A stretch of 64,000 nucleotides of DNA from DASPKM01 sp963817075 (GCA_963817075.1 CAWFMT010000005.1:124001-188000); one strand, 5' to 3'. Shown: positions 17,786 through 26,639, counted from the stretch's first letter. Program-made: numbers and translations. The notes: generated by a model from the letters alone, not told the origin.

Positions 17786-17986
17786 GCAGCCAACCGTCAG
17801 GTATTGCTGCAGGTGGGATATTTTATAACATCCAGCCCGGACCCGCTGCCCAATTGAAAATATAAGGTTGAAGTTAACAACAAAAAGCCAAATAGATATT
17901 CGTCAGCCTGAACTAAAGTACAACGATGCAAACAGCCGAAGTTTCAACGTCCTGCCCCACTTGCAGCAATACTTTTGTTGGCTGCA
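17786..17986 (-). repeat. attC-like beta palindrome I
   Basis: The outer ends are GCAGCCAAC (17786-17794) and GTTGGCTGC (17977-17985). The arms GTATTGCTGCAGGTGGG (17801-17817) and its counterpart at 17956-17972 pair at 16 of 17 positions. Internal 'catccagcccgg' and 'cgtcagcctgaac' segments are shared with the other beta copies. It lies between the Shedu and GIY-YIG genes with no alpha partner. The upstream gene reads into it and the downstream gene starts 1 bp after it. Confidence 0.65.
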
Positions 17987-18543
17987 GATTTAACTTCATT
18001 CCGACATACTTCTCTCAATTTGTCTAACTGTGTCGCTAATGGATTTAAATGTTTAGTTGCTTTATGTAAGTCCAAGGTTGGCTTTAAAATCTTTATAACT
18101 TCCGTTTCCAAAAGTTCCAAATGATTTTTTCCAAGTTTTGTATTCATTGTCCAATAACCCAATTCGGTATTTTCAAGTATCCAGTTTGTCAACCTTGCTT
18201 CACCGTCGCCCTTAAATTTGTACTTGTCAGCACGAAGTTTTTTAGGATTTAAATCTCTGTGTGTTGCTTCTAACTTTAGCTGCTTTTTTAAAATCGCTCC
18301 AATAGACCTTCTAAAAGATGACCATCCGGTCTCACCAGATTTTAAATGTTGTTTTAATTCACGTCCATTCAAATTAACTGAAATACCTACATAAATTGCT
18401 TGCTTATCCTTTCCAAATATGTCCAATGAGGATTTGCCATTTAAAAAGAAGCAATAAAGTCCGGAATAATCTGTCAGCGAAATAACCTTACTTGTCGGTT
18501 TTCGGCTCTTTTGAATTGCATCTATGATTGTAGAGGTGTCCAT
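17944..18543 (-). CDS. GIY-YIG nuclease-like protein with repeat-encoded tail
   Basis: This encodes 199 residues from the ATG at 18543; the upstream frame MARRQAVDVGCKF lies in repeat J and is excluded. SGLYCFFLNGKS and QAIYVGISVNLNGRELKQHL fit the GIY and YIG strands with the following Arg/His helix. LLETEVIKILKP supplies a candidate metal-binding Glu. The last 13 or so residues (AANKSIAASGAGR) are encoded by repeat I. Either the original stop was lost or the repeat supplies the stop in this system. The function is unknown; nucleases of this fold occur in restriction and repair. Confidence 0.65.
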   Translation of the reverse strand: MDTSTIIDAIQKSRKPTSKVISLTDYSGLYCFFLNGKSSLDIFGKDKQAIYVGISVNLNGRELKQHLKSGETGWSSFRRSIGAILKKQLKLEATHRDLNPKKLRADKYKFKGDGEARLTNWILENTELGYWTMNTKLGKNHLELLETEVIKILKPTLDLHKATKHLNPLATQLDKLREVCRNEVKSAANKSIAASGAGR

Positions 18544-18550
18544 AAATTTG

Positions 18551-18840
18551 CAGCCAACGTCCACGGCTTGCCGCCGGGCCATAACAAATTACAAAAATAA
18601 TGTTGTGGCAGTGTGGCTTATCTTTTCTTAATTCAAGCCACACTGCCGTTTAGCCTGGCGGCAAGCTACGAGCAATGCCGCAATACCTTATACTACAATC
18701 AGAGATGTGGAAAAGACAGAGGAAGACGGTAAACTGAAGTTAGCCGGTAAGGTTACAGCCAACGGACACGGCTTGGCGATGTGGCGGCATTTGAAAATCG
18801 TCAGCCCGCAACCGCAGCTAAATTTAAAAATAAAAGCTCA
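18551..18840 (-). repeat. attC-like repeat J (alpha plus partial beta/hybrid)
   Basis: Alpha: CAGCCAAC (18551-18558), GCTTGCCGCC (18566-18575) / GGCGGCAAGC (18657-18666), and central GGCAGTGTGGCTT (18607-18619) / AAGCCACACTGCC (18635-18647). The right outer core is missing. Bases 18674-18765 match the G spacer segment with only a few differences. CAGCCAACGGACACGGCTTGGCG (18756-18778) is a second alpha-type outer end, and 'cgtcagcccgcaaccgcagc' near 18799 is beta-like. ORFs drawn through it are repeat artefacts. Confidence 0.55.
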
Positions 18841-18904
18841 TTGTTTATTTTGTCGCTCAGTGTTATTGGTCTGCCAAAACCGAATGTTGTGCGTTCGTGC
18901 TTGT

Positions 18905-20506
18905 CTATTTGCCAGTCAACTGTTCTTTATTCTGTAAAAAAATTGAATTTGGTGTTTCTTTCAAAAAGTAATAGAGGTGAAAGTTATATGGCATTAATCT
19001 CAATAAATGTCTTTCAGTAGTTCCATCCCAACTGTTGAAATTCATTAAACTAATTCTTATTATTCCGTCATCAGGAACTTTCACAGGTTTCAAAACATAA
19101 AAATGCTTTACTGCTCCAGCAACTTGAAAATCATTTGCCGTATCCTTTAATCCTGTTACCGATAATGTTGTTTGAAAATAAGGATTAGTCAAGGTTTGCT
19201 CGGCACTTTTTATATCTCCTTCTAATTCAAACATAATTTCTTTTCCTTTAATCAATTTGAGTATTGAAGGTCTAATTGTCCAAACATCATTAAAGAGTGG
19301 AGTTTGCGGAGTAGTTGGGACACCTTTTACATAAGGAGCTATATGTAAAGGGATTATTTTATAAACATTATTATAGTAAGTAGGATTTTCTAAAGCTATT
19401 TCTTTCTTTACATAAGTTGGGCAAGCGGTCTTACTTTCAAAACACTTATTGTTTATTACGGCAACCTTAGCGATTTCATCCGTTAATTTTCCATATAGGC
19501 TATTTAACTGGTTAGTTTCGCTAACATCTAAATCCAATAAGGTCGAATTTTTCTTTAAAGTAGTAATGTTTTGTTTGTCTAAATCGTATTGATAATATGC
19601 GTCAAGATAATCTCTCATTTTAATTTCATCAACATTGATTTTTGCTGGTGGAATTTTAGGCATAATAAGTTTTAAGGGAGCTATCTCAAAACTTATGGGA
19701 ACAGGATTTTTCTGTTCTGTTACTTTTGTAGAAACAAGGTCGCTTAATGTTGCATTGAAAAAACTATCAATGTCCATACTATTCTTATAATTCAATAGTT
19801 TTGAGAAATCTAAATTATTTGTCGAAAAGCCTAACGCTGAAACTTGAATAGAAATATCGTTACTGGCTGCCTTACTTTGGTATTCGTCTTTCAATGAAAG
19901 GTTTGCATTAAGTGCTCCATATTTGATGTCAGCGTTATTGCCCAATTGTCTAAATTGACTGTTACTTGAATTTTTTATAGTTAGAAAGACACAGATTTTG
20001 GAACCGTATTTTATTGACTTGATGTAATTGTCGCCATAGTCTTTATAAAATGAGTAAGGATTGCTATCATAAACCCCTAAAACATCTTGGTCTATATCTG
20101 ATTTTTGAACACGTCTTGGCAATAATCTGATACTATCCACACTAGTTCCTATTAGGCAAATTGTGATGTTATTATTGTCAATTATTTCATCAGTATTAAA
20201 GCCAAAGCTATTTTCAAAACTTGTTCCTATTGATTTGTAATTTATGACTGCATTTAGTGTGAATGTTTTTCTCAAACTCGAACGATTACCAATGTACCGA
20301 AAAGTTAACGAAAAACCAGAGCGGGGAATTGACGTAGTCTTGACACTTTCATTGAACAATCGTGGATTGCTACTTAAATTATCATAAGAAAAACCGTCAC
20401 CGATTTGCAAGTCTTGAGGAGTAATACCCTCAATAACGCCAATCTCTTGACTTTTTGTAGTTTCTACAATAGCTAGAGTGAATAATAGGAAAAATAGGAG
20501 TTTCAT
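18905..20506 (-). CDS. Secreted protein, possibly pore-forming (MACPF/CDC-like)
   Basis: This 533-residue protein has a signal peptide (MKLLFFLLFTLAIVETTKS). The stretch YGDNYIKSIKYGSKICVFLTIKNSS (about 155-180), followed by a low-complexity Ser/Ala/Asn segment and ISIQVSALGF, recalls the GD-FV--I--GG pattern of MACPF/cholesterol-dependent-cytolysin-like proteins. That resemblance is weak and I would not rely on it. The C-terminal third (about 370-520) contains a region of the kind seen in lectin-like or beta-sandwich modules. It is the right-most minus-strand gene of the block and is separated from recQ by a 226-bp spacer. Confidence 0.55.
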   Translation of the reverse strand: MKLLFFLLFTLAIVETTKSQEIGVIEGITPQDLQIGDGFSYDNLSSNPRLFNESVKTTSIPRSGFSLTFRYIGNRSSLRKTFTLNAVINYKSIGTSFENSFGFNTDEIIDNNNITICLIGTSVDSIRLLPRRVQKSDIDQDVLGVYDSNPYSFYKDYGDNYIKSIKYGSKICVFLTIKNSSNSQFRQLGNNADIKYGALNANLSLKDEYQSKAASNDISIQVSALGFSTNNLDFSKLLNYKNSMDIDSFFNATLSDLVSTKVTEQKNPVPISFEIAPLKLIMPKIPPAKINVDEIKMRDYLDAYYQYDLDKQNITTLKKNSTLLDLDVSETNQLNSLYGKLTDEIAKVAVINNKCFESKTACPTYVKKEIALENPTYYNNVYKIIPLHIAPYVKGVPTTPQTPLFNDVWTIRPSILKLIKGKEIMFELEGDIKSAEQTLTNPYFQTTLSVTGLKDTANDFQVAGAVKHFYVLKPVKVPDDGIIRISLMNFNSWDGTTERHLLRLMPYNFHLYYFLKETPNSIFLQNKEQLTGK

Positions 20507-20715
20507 GGTTTATGATTTAGATGGTGAAGGTTTTATAGCATGATGCACAACACTTAAATATACGCCACATTATATTTTTTCAGAAAATGCCGCGCCTTGA
20601 GTTTCATAAATGAAAGATTGCCTTTTTAGAGTGCGGCAACTTTAAAATTCCTCTTCCCCATTCTAACTTTTTCCCCAAACAGAATTCTGTTTCCTCACCA
20701 GGCACCCAACTTAGT

Positions 20716-20723
20716 TATCTTTG
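20716..20723 (+). promoter_or_regulatory. -7 box TATCTTTG upstream of recQ
   Basis: It is an exact TAnnTTTG match ending 9 bp before the ATG at 20733, implying a very short leader. It also argues that the in-frame TTG at 20721, which lies inside the box, is not the start. No clear -33 TTG is seen at the ideal distance; TTTCC near 20690 is the closest. Confidence 0.6.
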
Positions 20724-20732
20724 AAATCCCAC

Positions 20733-22634
20733 ATGACAGAAGTGCTTTCCATACTACGTAACCATTGGAAATTCCAATCATTCCGCCCTTTGCAGGAAGA
20801 AATAATTCAATCTGTTTTAGAAAAGAAAGACACCCTGGCAATTTTACCGACAGGAGGTGGCAAATCAATTTGCTTCCAGGTTCCCGCTCTTGCTATGGAT
20901 GGCGTATGCCTAGTGGTAAGTCCCTTGATTGCCCTCATGAAGGACCAGGTTGAGAACCTGAGAAAAAAGGGAATCACAGCACTCAGCATTCATAGTGGGA
21001 TGAGCCGAAAGGAAGTTATCGCAAGCCTGAAGATTGCCTCCAACAGTAATTGCAAATTCCTCTATGTTTCACCGGAAAGATTGCAAACCTCTTTGTTCCT
21101 TGAATACCTTCCTTCTCTCGGGGTAAATCTTATTGCAGTAGATGAAGCTCATTGCATTTCTCAGTGGGGTTATGATTTCAGACCATCCTATCTGCAAATC
21201 GCAAAACTAAGAGAAGAATTACCAGGAGTTCCAATCCTTGCGTTATCCGCTTCTGCTACTCCGGAAGTCCAAAATGACATTTGCGAGAAATTACTATTTA
21301 AGATTCCAAACATATTCAGGCAATCCTTTGAACGTCCCAATCTCTCTTATTCAGTTTTCAAAGTTGACTCCAAGATCAATAAGCTGCTTGAAATTTTAAA
21401 CAACGTTCCAGGAACCAGCATCGTGTACTGCAGCAGCAGGAAACACACCAAAGAAATTTCTCAACTGCTACAATTAAATAATGTGGATGCATCACATTAT
21501 CATGCGGGACTTCCTCAGGAAGAAAGAAATCAGAAGCAACAGGCATGGATCAATGGAACAACCAGAGTGATGGTTTGTACCAATGCGTTTGGAATGGGGA
21601 TCGATAAACCTGATGTTCGTTCTGTTGTACATATTGATGTGCCGGATTGCCTGGAGAATTATTACCAGGAGGCCGGAAGAGCAGGTCGCGATGGAAAACG
21701 ATCTTATGCTGTTTTGCTATACCATGCTCAGGAAATCATCGAGCTCAAGCAATTGCCTGAATCACATTTCCCACCGATTGAAAAAATCCGGGAGATCTAT
21801 CAATCGCTCATGAATTACTTACAGTTGCCTGAGGGTTCTGGAAGAGAAAATTATTATGATTTTGATCTGAAGGAATTTACCACCCGATTTTCCTTTGATA
21901 TCAAACTTGTTCTGAATAGCCTGAAAATTCTTGAGCAGGATGGTGTGATTGGATTGAACGAACAAGTCTTCCTTCCTTCTACAATCCAATTTACTACTTC
22001 AAAAGAAGCATTGTATCAATTTGAGAATGACCATCCCATCCTTGATCCAATCATTAAAGCCCTGCTTCGCACCTACGAAGGAATTTTTGATTTCCCAGTG
22101 GCAGTAAATGAGAAATTTCTTGCATCGCTCTGTAATATTCAACAGGATTTGGTCATCAAGCATCTGGAATTTCTCCATAGCAGTCGCCTCATCGATTATA
22201 ATCCAAAGAAAGACAAGCCGCAGATCTATTGTTTCACCAACCGTGTTAGAACAAATGAACTGGTGCTTAATTTAAAGAGGATCGAAGAAAGGAAACGGTC
22301 TTACCAACAAAGAGTGCAAACAATGGTAGATTATGTAAATGAAAAATCTAAATGCCGAAGCAGTTCGATCGGAAAATATTTTGGAGATCAGCAAATGAAG
22401 GACTGTGGAATTTGTGATATCTGCCTGGAAAAAAAGTCTTCCAAATTGAATGAAACAGAATTTGTTGATATCCACATGCGACTATTGAAATTACTTCAAC
22501 GTCCATTGCATTCTAAGGATGTCATAAAGGAATTGGCAGGAGTCAAAAAAGAAAAAGCCTGGAAGGTCATTGATCTCCTCCAGGCCGAAAATAAAATTGA
22601 AGTTGATATTGATGGTTGGATCAGGAAGAAATAA
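20733..22634 (+). CDS. recQ: ATP-dependent DNA helicase RecQ (short form)
   Basis: This 633-residue superfamily 2 helicase unwinds DNA 3'-5' in recombination and replication-fork repair. The Walker A TGGGKS is at 40-45 and DEAH at 137-140, followed by CISQWGYDFRPSY. Helicase motif VI-like QEAGRAGRDG is present near residue 310. A zinc-binding RQC cluster (KCRSSSIGKYFG...DCGICDIC) lies near 540-565. After it the protein continues with a short winged-helix-like tail, but no HRDC domain is obvious, so it is a short variant. It is adjacent to the end of the cassette-like block but transcribed away from it. Confidence 0.93.
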   Translation: MTEVLSILRNHWKFQSFRPLQEEIIQSVLEKKDTLAILPTGGGKSICFQVPALAMDGVCLVVSPLIALMKDQVENLRKKGITALSIHSGMSRKEVIASLKIASNSNCKFLYVSPERLQTSLFLEYLPSLGVNLIAVDEAHCISQWGYDFRPSYLQIAKLREELPGVPILALSASATPEVQNDICEKLLFKIPNIFRQSFERPNLSYSVFKVDSKINKLLEILNNVPGTSIVYCSSRKHTKEISQLLQLNNVDASHYHAGLPQEERNQKQQAWINGTTRVMVCTNAFGMGIDKPDVRSVVHIDVPDCLENYYQEAGRAGRDGKRSYAVLLYHAQEIIELKQLPESHFPPIEKIREIYQSLMNYLQLPEGSGRENYYDFDLKEFTTRFSFDIKLVLNSLKILEQDGVIGLNEQVFLPSTIQFTTSKEALYQFENDHPILDPIIKALLRTYEGIFDFPVAVNEKFLASLCNIQQDLVIKHLEFLHSSRLIDYNPKKDKPQIYCFTNRVRTNELVLNLKRIEERKRSYQQRVQTMVDYVNEKSKCRSSSIGKYFGDQQMKDCGICDICLEKKSSKLNETEFVDIHMRLLKLLQRPLHSKDVIKELAGVKKEKAWKVIDLLQAENKIEVDIDGWIRKK

Positions 22635-22659
22635 ATGTGAATCGTGAGTTTTGATAAGA

Positions 22660-22831
22660 TTTCTCGCAAAGATGCAAAGGGAGCAAAGGCGCAAAAATTC
22701 TTTAATCTTCGCGCCTTGATAAAATTTGCGTCTTTGCGTGAAACCATATCGGAAATCGTGAGCCGTGAATCGTGAGTCGTGAGTCGTGAGAAACAACTCG
22801 AAACCCTAAACTCTAAACCCTAAACAGTTGA
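22660..22831. repeat. GCAAAG-type and CGTGAGT-type repeats
   Basis: Bases 22663-22745 form an imperfect inverted repeat (ctcgcaaagatgcaaaggg ... aatttgcgtctttgcgtgaaa). Bases 22757-22793 are short direct repeats of tcgtgagYcgtga. Bases 22798-22826 are degenerate AAACYCTAAACTC units. The block lies between the convergent recQ and NTF2-like genes and may help terminate both. Confidence 0.6.
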
Positions 22832-23377
22832 TTACTTCTCCATCTTCATCCCCACCTGCGAAGCTGTCGTCATTGGTGATTGCACGTTATGGTGTTCAAG
22901 TATCTTACCATTTTCATCCAACTTAAATATATCAACGTCCTTAGCCTTCCATGATTTTCCTGTGGCTTTTTGTCCCATGAAATCGCCCTTCCATGTTCCA
23001 CTCCAATCTCCCCAAACCATTACCCAGTCACCATCCGCAACGTATTTCAGATTGTCACCTTTTACATCAGGAAATGCTGACAGCCAAGTCTTAAAACCAG
23101 CAATCACGCTATCCCTTCCTTTCGTAACAGGCCAGCTTCCATCATTGTGGTCACTAACCCCATCTGCAGCATCCTTGAAAACCTTATCAGGATCATGACT
23201 ATTTACCCCCTCCATACTTGCCATTACCACTTTTTTGTTTCTTTCTTCTTTGGATTCTTCGTCATTAACAGCAGTTGACGTGGAATCAGTCTTTCCATCA
23301 GTTGTTGTTGTTGCTTCATTATTGCAGGCGGTAAGAAGAAGTGTTGCCGCTGACATCATTAGAAAAAGCTTTTTCAT
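22832..23377 (-). CDS. NTF2/SnoaL-like lipoprotein
   Basis: This encodes 181 residues starting at MKKLFLMMSAATLLLTACNN, a strong lipobox. Fifteen in-frame upstream codons are excluded because the signal peptide begins here. After a Thr/Glu-rich linker the mature protein has the SnoaL-like alpha+beta barrel pattern: MEGVNSHDPDKVFKDAADGVSDH, FKTWLSAFPDVKGD and WKAKDVDIFKLDENGKILEHHNVQ. Ligand or enzymatic activity cannot be inferred. Confidence 0.8.
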   Translation of the reverse strand: MKKLFLMMSAATLLLTACNNEATTTTDGKTDSTSTAVNDEESKEERNKKVVMASMEGVNSHDPDKVFKDAADGVSDHNDGSWPVTKGRDSVIAGFKTWLSAFPDVKGDNLKYVADGDWVMVWGDWSGTWKGDFMGQKATGKSWKAKDVDIFKLDENGKILEHHNVQSPMTTASQVGMKMEK

Positions 23378-23399
23378 TGTTTGTGTTTTATAGTGAATA

Positions 23400-23601
23400 A
23401 TAGTATGAAGATTGACCAACAATCCGCGAAACTTTGCGCCTTAGCGTCTTTGCGGTTAAATTCTTAAACTCCAAACTCTAAACACGAAACCCTTGATCGT
23501 GAGTCGTGAATCGTGAGTCGTGAGTTGGTAACCTAGCGCACCTTGGCGTCCTTATGTCCTTGCGGTTAAATTCACAAACTCCAAACTCGAAACTCCAAAC
23601 T
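23400..23601. repeat. Two GCGTCTTTGCGGTTAAA repeats with AAACTC tracts
   Basis: Copies at 23427-23462 and 23537-23572 both read 'gcgcc/ccttggcgt ... ttgcggttaaattc'. Each is followed by short AAACTCYAAACTC-like units (23464-23491 and 23574-23606). Between them lies a cgtgagtcgtgaatcgtgag tract at 23497-23526. This is a local duplication of one composite element. Confidence 0.65.
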
Positions 23602-25149
23602 CTAAAACCAACTTGTTTTCTTGCGTCTTCTTGTGGAACTGCTTACGCCCAATGCCCCCAGTAAACTTCGTGTGATGATACTTGCCGCTGTCCGGCCTGC
23701 CTGCTTTATTACAGGACTATCAAAAAATCCTTCTTCTTTTTTCTGTCTGCCTCCAGTTGTGCGTGTAGGTTCTTTATCACTGGATTTTTCTGCAGCAGCC
23801 TCCAGTTTTTCATTCAGGATTTCATATGCACTTTTGCTGTCAATAGAATGGTTGTATTTAGGGACCAGTTTCGATCCTCCAACTATTGAATCAATTTCAG
23901 TCGGACTTAGAATATCCATTCGTGAAGAGGGAGGTCTCAGCATCGTATGAACCAATGGAGTTGGAATTCCTTTTTCATTTAGCATGGTGATAAGCGCTTC
24001 TCCAATGCCCAATTCAGTAATCAGCGTTTCAGTTACATAGAATTTTGTTTCCGGGTAATTTTCTGAAGTTTGTTTTATCAGCTTTCTATCCGCAGCTGTA
24101 AATGCCCTGAGCGCATGCTGTAGTTTCAATCCTAATTGCGCAAGAACAGAGGCGGGAATATCCATCGGATTTTGAGTACAGAAAAATATTCCAATTCCTT
24201 TTGAGCGAATAAGCTTGATCACTGTTTCAATTTGCTGAAGCAGGGCGGAACTCGCTTCCTGGAAAATCAAATGCGCCTCATCGATAAAAATGACCAGCTT
24301 CGGTTTGTCAAGATCACCTTCTTCCGGAGATGATGCATATAACTCGGCAAGCAGTTGAAGCATGAAGGTTGAAAAAAGTTTTGGTCTGTCCTGAAGATCG
24401 GTAACCCGCAAAATTGAAATCACACCACGTCCGTCATCGCTTACGCGCATCAGGTCATCTATCTCAAAACTTCTTTCGCCAAAAAAAATATCCGCGCCCT
24501 GCTGTTGCAACTCAATTACTTTCCTGAGTATTGTACCAACAGATGTAGTGGATATTTTACCATAGGATTTTTCCAATTCGGTTTTTCCTTCGTTTCCAGC
24601 AAACTGAAGTACTTTAATAAAATCCTTTAGATCCAATAAAGGGAGTTTATTATCATCGCAATACTTGAATAAAATAGCAACAAGTCCTCCCTGGGTATCA
24701 TTCAATCCCAGGATCTTACTTAATAATACAGGTCCAAATTCACTTACCGTTGCACGAAGCCGAACGCCCTTTTCATTACTCAATGTCAGCAACTCAACTG
24801 GATAGGAGGATGGTTTATATTCAATTCCCAATTTTTGAGTTCGCTCCTGTATCTTTTCATTTGCAGAACCGGCTTCAGCAATTCCACTCAAGTCGCCTTT
24901 GATATCCATTAAAAGTACTGGAACACTTGCGTCACTCAGAGCTTCACTGATGAGTTGCAGACTCTTGGTCTTTCCTGTTCCAGTTGCTCCAGCAATCAAT
25001 CCATGACGGTTCATAGTTTTGAGTGGCAACCTCACCTTAGCTCCGGCAACTACTTCTCCATTGATCATAGCGCTGCCTAATTCCAGAGATTCTCCTTTGA
25101 AGGTGTACCCACTCTTAATTAGCTCTTCGAATGCGAGTGTATCCGCCAT
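23602..25149 (-). CDS. HerA/DUF853-like AAA ATPase
   Basis: This encodes 515 residues from the ATG at 25149. The Walker A GATGTGKTK is at 54-62, a VLLMDIKGDLSG segment follows, and the Walker B is KLVIFIDEAHLIF near residue 290. The arginine-rich region around CTQNPMDIPASVLAQLGLKLQHALRAFT is conserved in the DUF853 group. HerA relatives are hexameric DNA translocases, often with a NurA partner; none is nearby. The DUF853 form is widespread in bacteria with an undefined role. The C-terminal tail is basic (STRRRKKTSWF). Confidence 0.88.
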   Translation of the reverse strand: MADTLAFEELIKSGYTFKGESLELGSAMINGEVVAGAKVRLPLKTMNRHGLIAGATGTGKTKSLQLISEALSDASVPVLLMDIKGDLSGIAEAGSANEKIQERTQKLGIEYKPSSYPVELLTLSNEKGVRLRATVSEFGPVLLSKILGLNDTQGGLVAILFKYCDDNKLPLLDLKDFIKVLQFAGNEGKTELEKSYGKISTTSVGTILRKVIELQQQGADIFFGERSFEIDDLMRVSDDGRGVISILRVTDLQDRPKLFSTFMLQLLAELYASSPEEGDLDKPKLVIFIDEAHLIFQEASSALLQQIETVIKLIRSKGIGIFFCTQNPMDIPASVLAQLGLKLQHALRAFTAADRKLIKQTSENYPETKFYVTETLITELGIGEALITMLNEKGIPTPLVHTMLRPPSSRMDILSPTEIDSIVGGSKLVPKYNHSIDSKSAYEILNEKLEAAAEKSSDKEPTRTTGGRQKKEEGFFDSPVIKQAGRTAASIITRSLLGALGVSSSTRRRKKTSWF

Positions 25150-25310
25150 TAAATTTTTTTTGAAAGATAAATTAATGTACAAATATGCTAATTATGGAAT
25201 TTCACGTAAACGGTAGGCAATTTGAAAATTTGAGAATTTGAGAATTTGAAAATGGGGGGGGGTTAGCCAAGGCATTGAGACAATTCCATAACCATTATGA
25301 GCAACGGATT

Positions 25311-25682
25311 TCATAAATCTTCATCCCTCTCCAGCATTAGTATAGCGCTTTGAGGCACTATAAAATACTTTTCTCCAGCATATAAAACTTCAGTTGCTCC
25401 TCCAACCAGGAAAATTGCCAGATCTCCTTCTCTTGCCTGAAGAGGTACATACTTTATTTGCTCCTCATCTGTTTTCCATGGCTCATTTTCGGGAGGCATT
25501 GGAATGGCGTATCCCGGGCCGGTTTTGATGATAAAGCCTTGCTGCACTTTCTCTTTCTCCTGAACTCCAGGTGGAAGATATAGGCCTGTTTCCGTCCGCT
25601 CATCGGGTTTCGATGGACGAATAAGTACCCTGTCACCTATTACAATCAACTTTTTAAGTCGATTATCATTCGTTACATGCAT
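25311..25682 (-). CDS. GroES-family co-chaperonin-like protein
   Basis: This 123-residue protein is slightly longer than canonical GroES. KLIVIGDRVLIRPSKPDERTETGLYLPPGVQEKEKVQQGFIIKTGPG matches the GroES barrel start and mobile-loop region, and the C-terminal part YAGEKYFIVPQSAILML closes the fold. An insertion rich in Pro/Glu/Asp (residues about 58-75) is unusual. No groEL is adjacent, so it is probably an accessory GroES-like paralogue; the true groESL operon would be elsewhere. Confidence 0.8.
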   Translation of the reverse strand: MHVTNDNRLKKLIVIGDRVLIRPSKPDERTETGLYLPPGVQEKEKVQQGFIIKTGPGYAIPMPPENEPWKTDEEQIKYVPLQAREGDLAIFLVGGATEVLYAGEKYFIVPQSAILMLERDEDL

Positions 25683-25923
25683 GGCCGAATCTTTGCTGCA
25701 AATGTACTAAGGGATGAGGCAGTTTGCCCTGCCATTGACGATTGCGGATCATGTTCCTTTTTGAACATAAAACTTCTACTAAAGACCTTAAGAAGAATGC
25801 AATCTGAGAGAGCTAACTCAATCTGCTTTAACAAAATATTATTCCCCCCCGACAAAGTGTCGCAAATGCTTTAATTTTATTTGTACGTCTAACGCAGAAC
25901 ATCAACCTTAAAAAAGAATAAAT

Positions 25924-26637
25924 ATGGAAGTCAAGAAAGCAAAAATCTTATTGTGTGAAGATGATCAGAATCTTGGAATGGTATTGAAGAATTATCTTGA
26001 ATTGAATGATTTTGACGTTACCCTTGAACGAGATGGTAGACTTGGATTAGCAGCCTTTCAAAGGGAAAAATTCGATCTATGCTTATTGGATATAATGATG
26101 CCGAATATGGATGGGTTCACTCTGGCAGAAGAAATTCGTGATGTTGATCCCGACATTCCCCTGTTCTTCCTAAGTGCAAAGACAATGAAAGAAGACATCA
26201 TCCAGGGTTATAAGCTTGGAGCAGATGATTATATCACTAAACCATTTGATAGCGAAGTTTTATTACTTAAGATAAAGGCTATTTTAAAGAGAAATGAAGA
26301 GCTTAATAAAGAATCAGAAAACCGTGAATTTGATCTCGCCAGCTACCATTTTAATCCAAAGCTTCGTGAGTTAAGCCATGGCGGTAAGACCCAAACACTT
26401 TCTCCCAAGGAAAATGAATTGCTTAAAATGCTAAGTGAGCATTTGAATGACCTTCTACCCAGAGATAAAGCACTCAAAAAGATTTGGGGTAGTGATACTT
26501 ACTTTAATGGTCGAAGCATGGACGTATATATTGCTAAACTCAGGAAGTATCTGAAAGATGATCCTAACATTGAGATCGTGAATATCCATGGAAATGGATT
26601 CCGGTTAGTCGCTCCTACTCCAGCAGCGTCAACTTAA
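25924..26637 (+). CDS. OmpR/PhoB-type response regulator (RprY-like)
   Basis: This 237-residue protein has a receiver domain with acidic pocket EDD (about 12-14), phospho-acceptor D56 in LCLLDIMMP, and K106 in YITKPF. The C-terminal winged helix contains LSPKENELLKMLSEH and RSMDVYIAKLRKYLKDDP. It would bind DNA and activate or repress transcription after phosphorylation. It resembles Bacteroidota RprY. No histidine kinase lies next to it, so it is an orphan here. Confidence 0.9.
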   Translation: MEVKKAKILLCEDDQNLGMVLKNYLELNDFDVTLERDGRLGLAAFQREKFDLCLLDIMMPNMDGFTLAEEIRDVDPDIPLFFLSAKTMKEDIIQGYKLGADDYITKPFDSEVLLLKIKAILKRNEELNKESENREFDLASYHFNPKLRELSHGGKTQTLSPKENELLKMLSEHLNDLLPRDKALKKIWGSDTYFNGRSMDVYIAKLRKYLKDDPNIEIVNIHGNGFRLVAPTPAAST

Positions 26638-26639
26638 GA

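Noticed and set aside
18707..18937. ORF of 76 codons on the plus strand across repeat J
   Set aside because: It lies in the conserved inter-palindrome segment and repeat J, runs antisense to the end of a real gene, and continues into non-conserved sequence.
20507..20732. Search for an integrase gene or attI-like site at the upstream end of the array
   Set aside because: The spacer is only 226 bp and recQ follows. No tyrosine recombinase motifs were found in any frame of the window.
22798..22826. Telomere-like AAACCCTAAA units
   Set aside because: They are short and degenerate, and similar tracts occur at other internal spacers; this is dispersed-repeat filler, not a chromosome end.
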